In this document: positions 30,423 to 36,355 of the stretch, in pieces
How positions within the stretch are numbered: position 1 is the first letter of the stretch
Layout of the letters: every line of letters starts with the position of its first letter
Assembly (NCBI RefSeq): GCF_003671715.1
Contig: NZ_RAIF01000025.1
Span: 68,582-104,936, forward strand
Length of the DNA: 36,355 bases
Direction of reading: 5' to 3'
Source of the DNA: Streptomyces sp. E2N166
GTDB lineage: Bacteria; Actinomycetota; Actinomycetes; Streptomycetales; Streptomycetaceae
The notes under the pieces: model-generated
The model's input: the letters and a program-made list of their open reading frames with translations, nothing else
What the model was told of the DNA's origin: nothing
Database searches by the model: none
Translations under genes and position numbers: made by a program

Positions 30423-31511
30423 GTGCAGCTGCTTCCCGGTCCGGTCCGTCGGTTCGCCGCCTGGTGCGCCGTCATCCTGCTCGCCAGCGGTGTCGTCTAC
30501 GTCGCGATCCGGCTCTGCGTCGAGTTCCGCACCGCGGTGACGCCGGCGCTGCTCGCGCTGCTCGGCACCGCCCTGCTCAGGCCGCTGCACCGGTGGCTGG
30601 TGAAGGCGCACGTGCAGCGGTCGCTGGCCGCCGGGCTCACCTGTGTCGCGGTCGTCGCAGTGGTCGGCGGGGCCGTGTACATCGTGGTGTCCGCGCTCAT
30701 CGAGACCGGCGACCAGATCATCGCCTCGCTCCGGGACGCGGCCAAGGACATCGCCGACCACTTCGGGGCGGCCGGGACCTCGCTGGAGGACATGGCGTCC
30801 AACGCGCGTGAGCTGCTGGGCAAGTTCGGCGGTACGGCCGCCTCGGGGGTGGTCACCGGGATCAGCGTCGTCGGCGAGATGCTCGCCATGGCGGTGCTCG
30901 CCCTGCTGCTCGTCTTCTTCTTCCTGCGCGACTCCGACCGGGCCGTCGGCACGGTGCGGGCCATCGCCCCGCCCGGCGCCGCCGACATGGTCGAGGCGAT
31001 GTCCCGGCGGGCCTTCGGTGCCGTCGAGGGCTTCATGCGGGGCACCACCCTCATCGCCCTCATCGACGCGGTCTGCATCACCGTCGGGCTGCTCGTCCTG
31101 CGCGTCCCCGGTGCCGTAGGGCTCGGCGCGCTGGTCTTCGTCGGCGCCTACATCCCCTACCTCGGCGCGTTCATCTCCGGAGCCGTCGCCGTGCTGGTCG
31201 CGCTGGCCGACCGGGGCTTCGTCATCGCGCTGTGGGCCCTCGGGGTGGTCCTGGCAGTCCAGGTGCTGGAGGGACACGTGCTCCAGCCGGTGATCCAGAG
31301 CCGGACCGTGCAGATGCACCCGGCCATCGTGCTGCTGGCGCTCACCGCGGGGGCGTCGGTGGCGGGCATCCTGGGGATGCTCCTCGCCGTTCCCCTCACC
31401 GCGGCGGCGTTCGGGGTCGTCCACGAGCTCCAGGCGCGTTACGCGGCATCGGGGTCGCCGGCGGGGCCGCGGCCGTCTGCGGGGCCGCCTTCCGGTCCCG
31501 CGGACTCGTAG
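30423..31511 (+). CDS. AI-2E family (PerM/YdiK-like) membrane protein
   Basis: A 362-residue membrane protein with seven to eight helices. A central soluble stretch (about 95-150, TGDQIIASLRDAAKDIADHFGAAG) separates two pairs of N-terminal helices from the C-terminal bundle, which carries the family block VPGAVGLGALVFVGAYIPYLGAFISG and VLQPVIQSRTVQMHPAIVLLALTAGASVAGILGMLLAVPLTA. Members have been proposed as autoinducer-2 exporters or Na+/H+ antiporters; the true substrate here is unknown. GTG 30423 is preceded by a GGGGGG run. The last 73 bp overlap the end of the convergent PP2C gene, so the Pro/Ser-rich tail (SGSPAGPRPSAGPPSGP) is coded by DNA used on both strands. Confidence 0.86.
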   Translation: MQLLPGPVRRFAAWCAVILLASGVVYVAIRLCVEFRTAVTPALLALLGTALLRPLHRWLVKAHVQRSLAAGLTCVAVVAVVGGAVYIVVSALIETGDQIIASLRDAAKDIADHFGAAGTSLEDMASNARELLGKFGGTAASGVVTGISVVGEMLAMAVLALLLVFFFLRDSDRAVGTVRAIAPPGAADMVEAMSRRAFGAVEGFMRGTTLIALIDAVCITVGLLVLRVPGAVGLGALVFVGAYIPYLGAFISGAVAVLVALADRGFVIALWALGVVLAVQVLEGHVLQPVIQSRTVQMHPAIVLLALTAGASVAGILGMLLAVPLTAAAFGVVHELQARYAASGSPAGPRPSAGPPSGPADS

Positions 31512-33607
31512 ACCTCGTACCAGATGCTCTTGCCCTCGCCGCGCGGGGCGACTCCCCACGCGTCCGCGAGCAGCTCGATCAGCATCAGACCGCGTCCGGA
31601 GGACGCCATCTCCCCCGGCCGGCGCTTGTGCGGCAGGTCGTCGCCGCTGTCGGTGACCTCCACCCGGATCAGCCGCTCGCCCGGCTCGCCGACGACCTCG
31701 GCGACCAGCAGGGCGTCGGCGTCGGTGTGCACCAGGACGTTGGTCAGCATCTCGGAGAGCAGGAGCACCGCGGCGTCCCGCTGCTCCTCGTTCGGCCAGT
31801 CGTGCAGCAGGTCGCGCAATAGCTGCCGGGCGGTGGCGATCCGCGCGGGCTCGGCCTGCGCGACCGTCAGCATCGTGCGGCGCACCGAGGGCCTGGCCAC
31901 GGTGCTGTCGCCGCAGCCGCAGCCCTCGCCCTGCCGGCACAGCAGCAACAGGGCGATGTCGTCCTCCCGCCGGTCGGCCAGCGGGCCGGTGGTGTGGTGC
32001 GAGGAGGGCCCGTGCACGGCCTGGACCAGTGCGTCGGCCAGCTGCTCCAGGCCGCCGTCGTGCTCCTCCAGGATCACGCGGAGGCGGTGCCAGCCGGTCT
32101 GCAGATCGTGGCCGCCGGTCTCCACCAGGCCGTCCGTGCACAGCATCAGGGTGTCCCCGGGTTCCAGGGCGAGCCGCGTGGTCGGGTAGTCGGAGTCCGG
32201 GTCGATGCCGAGGGGCAGTCCGCCCGCCGTGGCGAGGATCAGCGCCGTCCCGTCCGCCATGCGCACGACCGGGTCCAGATGCCCGGCGCGGGCGCTCTCC
32301 ACGGTTCCGGTCGCGGGGTCGACCTCGGCGTAGTAGCAGGTCGCGAAGCGCATGTCCCCGGGGTCGTCGCCGGACTGGGCGAGACCGTGGAAGAAGTGGG
32401 AGGCGCGGGAGAGCACCGCGTCGGGACGGTGGCCCTCGGCGGCGTAGGCGCGCAGGGCGATGCGCAGCTGGCCCATCAGCCCGGCCGCGCGTACGTCGTG
32501 TCCCTGGACGTCGCCGATGACCAGGGCGAAGCGTCCCCCGGGCAACTCGATCATGTCGTACCAGTCGCCGCCGACCTGGAGGCCGCCGCCGGTGGGGACG
32601 TAGCGGGCGGCGACGCTCATGCCGGGGATCTCCGGGCCGAGCACGGGCAGCATGGTGCGCTGCAGTCCGTCGGTCAGCTCCCGCTGGGTCTCGGCGGCGC
32701 CGGCCCGGGTCAGGGCCTGCGCCAGCATCCGCGCCACGGTGGTCAGCACCGACCGTTCGTCCGGTGTGAACGCGACCGGATAGGCGAAGGCCGCCATCCA
32801 GGCGCCCATCGGGCGGCCCGCCACGGTCAGCGGCAGGAAAGCCCAGGAACGGCGGCCGAAGCGCTCGGCGAGCGGCCAGGTGAGGGGGTAGCGGGACCGG
32901 TACCGCTCGGGGGAGGAGAGATAGACGGCGCGGCCGGTGCGGACCGCCTCGGCGGCCGGGTAGTCCGTGTCCAGCGGCATGTTCACGAACGGGTTCATGT
33001 CGTTCTGCGGCTGTCCGTGGTGGCCGATGACCGTCAGGCGGTCGCCGGAGACCCCGAACACCGCGAGCCCGTCCGGGGAGAATCCCGGCATCGACAACCC
33101 CGCCGCGACCCGCAGCACCTCCTCGGTGGACCGCGCCTCGGCCAGTGCCCGGCCCGCGTCCAGGAGGAACGCCTCCCGGGAGCGGCGCCAGTCACCGGTG
33201 ACCGCGCTGCGCCCGGCGGGCGTGCCCGGCGTCGGCTCGGCGACCTCCTGAAGGGTGCCGGTCAGCTCGTAGGCCTTGCGCACGGGGTCGAACGACGGCT
33301 TGGAGCGGCTGCGGACGATCCGGACGATGTGGCCCAGCTCGTCCATGATCCGGATCCGGACCTCGGCGAGGGTGCCCTCGGCGACGGCGAGCTGGACCAC
33401 CCCGGTGATCTCGTTCCAGTCCACCGGATGCAGCCGGGCCCGCACCTGGGCCTCGGTGAGGCTCGTCCGTTCCGCGGGCAGCCCGAGCAGGCGGGCCGCC
33501 TCCGCGTCGAGCGTGACCTCTCCCGTGGCGGTGTCCCAGTGCCACAGACCGGTCGCGAGCGCGGCAAGGACGTCCCCTACATCGGGCAGGGGCTCACCAG
33601 TGCGCAT
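31439..33607 (-). CDS. PAS-GAF-PP2C (SpoIIE-type) phosphatase with HATPase domain
   Basis: A 722-residue multidomain protein. Residues 12-122 form a PAS-like sensor (GLWHWDTATGEVTLDAEAARLLGL); 145-305 a GAF domain; 320-560 a PP2C phosphatase with metal-binding Asp348 (GGDWYDMIEL), Asp366 (VIGDVQGHD), Asp492 (CTDGLVE) and Asp549-550 (EDDIALL); 585-700 a RsbW-like HATPase with Glu619 and Asn623 (LLSEMLTNVLVHT) and SGRGLMLIELLADAWG. This is the large Streptomyces class of partner-switch regulators that dephosphorylate anti-anti-sigma factors and bind anti-sigma targets. ATG 33607 has no clear ribosome-binding site but follows TACAGT by 6 bases. No sigma or STAS gene is nearby, so the partner is elsewhere. 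The C-terminus overlaps the AI-2E gene. Confidence 0.9.
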   Translation of the reverse strand: MRTGEPLPDVGDVLAALATGLWHWDTATGEVTLDAEAARLLGLPAERTSLTEAQVRARLHPVDWNEITGVVQLAVAEGTLAEVRIRIMDELGHIVRIVRSRSKPSFDPVRKAYELTGTLQEVAEPTPGTPAGRSAVTGDWRRSREAFLLDAGRALAEARSTEEVLRVAAGLSMPGFSPDGLAVFGVSGDRLTVIGHHGQPQNDMNPFVNMPLDTDYPAAEAVRTGRAVYLSSPERYRSRYPLTWPLAERFGRRSWAFLPLTVAGRPMGAWMAAFAYPVAFTPDERSVLTTVARMLAQALTRAGAAETQRELTDGLQRTMLPVLGPEIPGMSVAARYVPTGGGLQVGGDWYDMIELPGGRFALVIGDVQGHDVRAAGLMGQLRIALRAYAAEGHRPDAVLSRASHFFHGLAQSGDDPGDMRFATCYYAEVDPATGTVESARAGHLDPVVRMADGTALILATAGGLPLGIDPDSDYPTTRLALEPGDTLMLCTDGLVETGGHDLQTGWHRLRVILEEHDGGLEQLADALVQAVHGPSSHHTTGPLADRREDDIALLLLCRQGEGCGCGDSTVARPSVRRTMLTVAQAEPARIATARQLLRDLLHDWPNEEQRDAAVLLLSEMLTNVLVHTDADALLVAEVVGEPGERLIRVEVTDSGDDLPHKRRPGEMASSGRGLMLIELLADAWGVAPRGEGKSIWYEVYESAGPEGGPADGRGPAGDPDAA

Positions 33608-33613
33608 TCATCC

Positions 33614-33619
33614 ACTGTA
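33614..33619 (-). promoter_or_regulatory. Candidate -10 element of a leaderless PP2C transcript
   Basis: On the minus strand TACAGT is followed by 6 bases and the start codon at 33607, without a Shine-Dalgarno sequence. Confidence 0.4.
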
Positions 33620-33706
33620 GGAAGAGGTGATCGGAGACTGCCACCGGTCGCCCCCGGGCCCGCGCCGCGTCAATGGGGAGGAGGACAGCTGTGCCCGGCC
33701 GGTACG

Positions 33707-33746
33707 CTGGGGGTTGTTTCACGCTGGGGTTGTTTCACGTGAAACG
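33707..33746. promoter_or_regulatory. parS site (ParB binding) with an adjacent half-site
   Basis: TGTTTCACGTGAAACG at 33731-33746 matches the bacterial parS consensus TGTTTCACGTGAAACA at 15 of 16 bases and contains the 14-bp Streptomyces core (33732-33745). Just to the left, TTGTTTCACG (33714-33723) repeats one half-site, each copy preceded by CTGGGG(G). ParB binds parS to organise and segregate chromosomes. It lies 43 bp before aspS, in its promoter region. Confidence 0.9.
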
Positions 33747-33787
33747 CGGAACACCATCCCCGATCCACGAAGGCTGGATGAACGACG

Positions 33788-35551
33788 ATGCATCGGTACA
33801 GGTCCCACACCTGCGGCGAGCTCCGCTCCTCTGACGTCGGCACCGACGTCCGACTGAGTGGCTGGCTGCACAATCGGCGCGACCTGGGCGGCATCCTCTT
33901 CATCGATCTGCGCGATCACTACGGCATCACGCAGCTCGTCGCCCGTCCGGGCACCGAGGCCTACGAGGCGCTGGACAAACTGACCAAGGAGTCGACCGTT
34001 CGTGTCGACGGCAAGGTCGTCTCCCGGGGCGCCGACAACATCAACCCCGACCTGCCCACGGGTGAGGTCGAGGTCGAGGTGGGCGAGGTCGAGCTGCTCG
34101 GCGCCGCCCAGCCGCTGCCCTTCACCATCAACGCCGAGGACGGGGTCAACGAGGAGCGGCGCCTGGAGTACCGCTTCCTGGACCTGCGCCGCGAGCGCAT
34201 GCACCGCAACATCATGATGCGCACGGCGGTCATCTCGGCGATCCGTCACAAGATGGTGGCCCTCGGCTTCAACGAGATGGCGACGCCCATCCTCACCGCC
34301 ACCTCCCCCGAGGGTGCCCGCGACTTCGTCGTGCCCTCCCGGCTGCACGCGGGCCGCTTCTACGCCCTGCCGCAGGCGCCGCAGCAGTTCAAGCAGCTGC
34401 TGATGATCTCCGGCTTCGACCGGTACTTCCAGATCGCGCCCTGCTTCCGCGACGAGGACGCCCGCGCCGACCGCTCGCCGGGCGAGTTCTACCAGCTCGA
34501 CGTCGAGATGAGCTTCGTCGAGCAGGAGGACGTCTTCCAGCCGGTCGAGCGGCTGATGACGGAGCTGTTCACCGAGTTCGGAGGCGGCCGCGAGGTCACC
34601 TCCCCCTTCCCGCGGATCCCGTTCCGCGAGGCGATGCTGAAGTACGGCTCCGACAAGCCGGACCTGCGCGCCAAGCTGGAGCTCGTCGACATCACCGACA
34701 TCTTCGCGGGTTCGGAGTTCAAGGCCTTCGCCGGCAAGCACGTCCGCGCGCTGCCGGTGCCGGACGTCTCGGGCCAGCCCCGCAAGTTCTTCGACCAGCT
34801 CGGCGACTACGCCGTCTCGCAGGGCGCCAAGGGCCTGGCCTGGGTCCGCGTCGGCGAGGACGGCACGCTGAGCGGTCCGATCGCGAAGTTCCTCACCGAG
34901 GAGAACGTCGCGGAGCTGACCAAGCGGCTCTCCCTGGCCCCCGGCCACGCGGTGTTCTTCGGCGCGGGCGAGTTCGACGAGGTCTCGAAGATCATGGGCG
35001 CGGTGCGGGTCGAGGCCGCCAAGCGCGCCGGGCACTTCGAGGAGAACGTCTTCCGGTTCTGCTGGATCGTCGACTTCCCGATGTACGAGAAGGACGAGGA
35101 GACGGGGAGGATCGACTTCTCCCACAACCCGTTCTCGATGCCGCAGGGCGGCATGGACGCACTGGAGAACCAGGACCCGCTGGACATCCTGGCCTGGCAG
35201 TACGACATCGTCTGCAACGGTGTCGAGCTGTCCTCCGGCGCGATCCGGAACCACGAGCCGGACATCATGCTCAAGGCCTTCGCGATCGCCGGCTACGACG
35301 CCGAGACCGTCGAGCGCGAGTTCGCCGGCATGCTGCGCGCGCTCCGCTTCGGCGCCCCGCCGCACGGTGGCATCGCCCCGGGCGTCGACCGCATCGTCAT
35401 GCTGCTCGCCGACGAGCCCAACATCCGGGAGACGATCGCCTTCCCGCTCAACGGCAACGCCCAGGACCTGATGATGGGCGCGCCGACCGAGCTGGACGAG
35501 ACCCGGCTGAGGGAGCTGCACCTGACGGTGCGCAAGCCGCAGCCGAAGTAG
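33788..35551 (+). CDS. aspS: Aspartyl-tRNA synthetase
   Basis: A 587-residue class IIb synthetase of the bacterial type, charging tRNA-Asp (and perhaps tRNA-Asn) with aspartate. The N-terminal OB-fold (1-110) contains RLSGWLHNRRDLGGILFIDLRDHYG. Class II motif 2 is FRDEDARADRSPGEFYQLDVEMSFVE and motif 3 is GAPPHGGIAPGVDRIVMLL. The GAD insertion domain (about 285-420) between motifs 2 and 3 is present, as in bacteria. Length is normal. ATG 33788 is the only good start; upstream AACGA is a poor ribosome-binding site. Leu33 stands where non-discriminating enzymes often have His, see findings. It is monocistronic, with a parS site upstream and a strong terminator downstream. Confidence 0.97.
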   Translation: MHRYRSHTCGELRSSDVGTDVRLSGWLHNRRDLGGILFIDLRDHYGITQLVARPGTEAYEALDKLTKESTVRVDGKVVSRGADNINPDLPTGEVEVEVGEVELLGAAQPLPFTINAEDGVNEERRLEYRFLDLRRERMHRNIMMRTAVISAIRHKMVALGFNEMATPILTATSPEGARDFVVPSRLHAGRFYALPQAPQQFKQLLMISGFDRYFQIAPCFRDEDARADRSPGEFYQLDVEMSFVEQEDVFQPVERLMTELFTEFGGGREVTSPFPRIPFREAMLKYGSDKPDLRAKLELVDITDIFAGSEFKAFAGKHVRALPVPDVSGQPRKFFDQLGDYAVSQGAKGLAWVRVGEDGTLSGPIAKFLTEENVAELTKRLSLAPGHAVFFGAGEFDEVSKIMGAVRVEAAKRAGHFEENVFRFCWIVDFPMYEKDEETGRIDFSHNPFSMPQGGMDALENQDPLDILAWQYDIVCNGVELSSGAIRNHEPDIMLKAFAIAGYDAETVEREFAGMLRALRFGAPPHGGIAPGVDRIVMLLADEPNIRETIAFPLNGNAQDLMMGAPTELDETRLRELHLTVRKPQPK

Positions 35552-35570
35552 TCCGCCGACGGCACGGCGT

Positions 35571-35608
35571 AGGGCCCGGCACCGGAGCGATCTCCGGTGC
35601 CGGGCCCT
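35571..35608. terminator. Bidirectional hairpin after aspS
   Basis: A perfect 16-bp stem (35571-35586 with 35593-35608, AGGGCCCGGCACCGGA) and a six-base loop lie between convergent aspS and the Uma2 gene. Confidence 0.88.
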
Positions 35609-35617
35609 TCGTCGTCG

Positions 35618-36223
35618 TCACGCCTGGTCCTCGCTCCGGTAGAGCGGCAGGTTCTGGGTCGGGATGGTCCAGTCGGCGATGGTGACGTCCTCGCCGTAGA
35701 CGAAGTCCTTGCGGGTGGCGTAGCGGGGGCCGTCGGGGGTGGTGTGGATGTCCGTGAATACGGCGCCGGTGCCCGTGCGGGGGTCGAAGACCGCGTAGAC
35801 GGGGATGGCGAGCAGGGGGTAGTCGCGCACTTTGCCCACCCAGTCGTTGCCCGGGTTGGAGCGGGAGACGACCTCGACGGCAGCGATGAGCGACCGAGGG
35901 TCGAACGACCCCTCGATGTCCATGTCCTCTTCGGCGATCACCATCAGATCGGGCCGTCGCATGACGCCTTCGGGCTCGTCCTCCACGTCCGGCTCACCGG
36001 TGTGCGCCACGATCTCTTCCGGCATCACCTTTTCCAGGCGCTTCCGGAGCCGCAGTGTGGTCAGCTCGTGCCGACCGCTGGGCGACATCATGTCGTGGAC
36101 GATCCCTTCCTTGGTGATCTCGAACTTGCCGGGCAGCGTGTCGTCCGAGGACTGAACGAAGTCGCGCATGGCCCGGTAGAGGTGGGAGGCGCCCTGCTGT
36201 GCGTCGTCGGGTGCGATGGTCAT
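35618..36223 (-). CDS. Uma2-family (DUF820) restriction-endonuclease-like protein
   Basis: A 201-residue protein with the PD-(D/E)xK nuclease fold of the Uma2 family. The presumed active site is Asp92 (RRPDLMVIAEED), Glu117 (AAVEVVSRSNPGND) and Lys131 (WVGKVRDYPLLAIPVYAVFDP), all present. Upstream family features include GKFEITKEGIVHDMMSPSGRHELT. These proteins are very numerous in Streptomyces and cyanobacteria; DNA cleavage is presumed but biological roles are unknown, and links with transposons or defence have been suggested. ATG 36223 has GAGGAGC upstream; an in-frame ATG at 36280 would add 19 residues and is less likely. The 132 bp to the right edge contain two CCTAG(A/C) motifs near 36278-36296 and no other gene. 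Confidence 0.85.
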   Translation of the reverse strand: MTIAPDDAQQGASHLYRAMRDFVQSSDDTLPGKFEITKEGIVHDMMSPSGRHELTTLRLRKRLEKVMPEEIVAHTGEPDVEDEPEGVMRRPDLMVIAEEDMDIEGSFDPRSLIAAVEVVSRSNPGNDWVGKVRDYPLLAIPVYAVFDPRTGTGAVFTDIHTTPDGPRYATRKDFVYGEDVTIADWTIPTQNLPLYRSEDQA

Positions 36224-36355
36224 GGCGCTCGCTCCTCGTCGGGTGTGCCCACGGGCTCGGGCAAGGATCGTCGAATTCATGCTAGGCGCTCTCTAGGTGA
36301 TCGGTTCGGCAGTCGCGGCAGTGGCCTGGGGCCGGGGCCCGGAAGGGGCGGTCGC

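Noticed and set aside
35618..36280. Evidence for a transposon or defence island around the Uma2 gene
   Set aside because: No transposase, inverted terminal repeats or other defence genes are visible up to the window edge; the gene stands alone behind the aspS terminator.

Overview
The window is chromosomal DNA of a Streptomyces species. It is very GC-rich (about 70 percent or more by eye) with strong third-position GC. The gene content fits the genus: two PASTA/PknB-type Ser/Thr kinases, a bacterial proteasome activator, a mycothiol-dependent isomerase-family protein, a branched-chain dehydrogenase operon, and a parS site next to aspS. The gene set and order resemble the S. coelicolor SCO38xx region, but that is from memory and was not checked by alignment. 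The parS site suggests the window lies in the ParB-bound zone around oriC.

Layout, left to right. 1-4.8 kb: the 5' part of a secreted protein (minus), bpa (plus), then two membrane Ser/Thr kinases transcribed divergently from a shared 359-bp region. 4.8-6.0 kb: an FMN-split-barrel protein and an orphan NarL/DosR-type response regulator, both minus. 6.3-10.0 kb: operon bkdA-bkdB-bkdC for the E1alpha, E1beta and E2 subunits of a branched-chain 2-oxoacid dehydrogenase, with no E3. 10.1-14.4 kb: a Bro-N (phage antirepressor-like) protein, a secreted D,D-carboxypeptidase, and a translationally coupled GntR regulator/MFS transporter pair. 14.5-19.2 kb: MDMPI-type protein, carbon-nitrogen hydrolase, DUF2867-like protein, LURP-one-related protein coupled to a GlxA-type AraC regulator, cupin, and a small membrane protein. 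19.3-24.7 kb: M18 aminopeptidase, acyl-CoA dehydrogenase, SseB-like protein, pirin, ankyrin-repeat protein.

25.1-28.8 kb is the most distinctive accessory region. It holds a small, very basic secreted protein of unknown family, then a lactococcin 972-like secreted bacteriocin precursor, a strong hairpin, a large polytopic membrane protein with FtsX/MacB-like architecture, and an ABC-transporter ATPase. This is the classical three-gene lactococcin 972 arrangement (bacteriocin, membrane protein, ATPase), plus an extra secreted cationic peptide just upstream. A GT39/ArnT-like membrane glycosyltransferase follows only 38 bp downstream.

30.4-36.3 kb: an AI-2E family membrane protein whose 3' end overlaps, convergently, a PAS-GAF-PP2C-HATPase stress phosphatase; then a parS site, aspS, and a Uma2-family nuclease-fold protein at the right edge.

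Most transcription units end in strong GC-rich hairpins. Several genes lack a Shine-Dalgarno sequence and instead have a -10-like hexamer 6-7 bp before the start codon, which suggests leaderless mRNAs. No rRNA, tRNA, CRISPR array or insertion sequence was seen.
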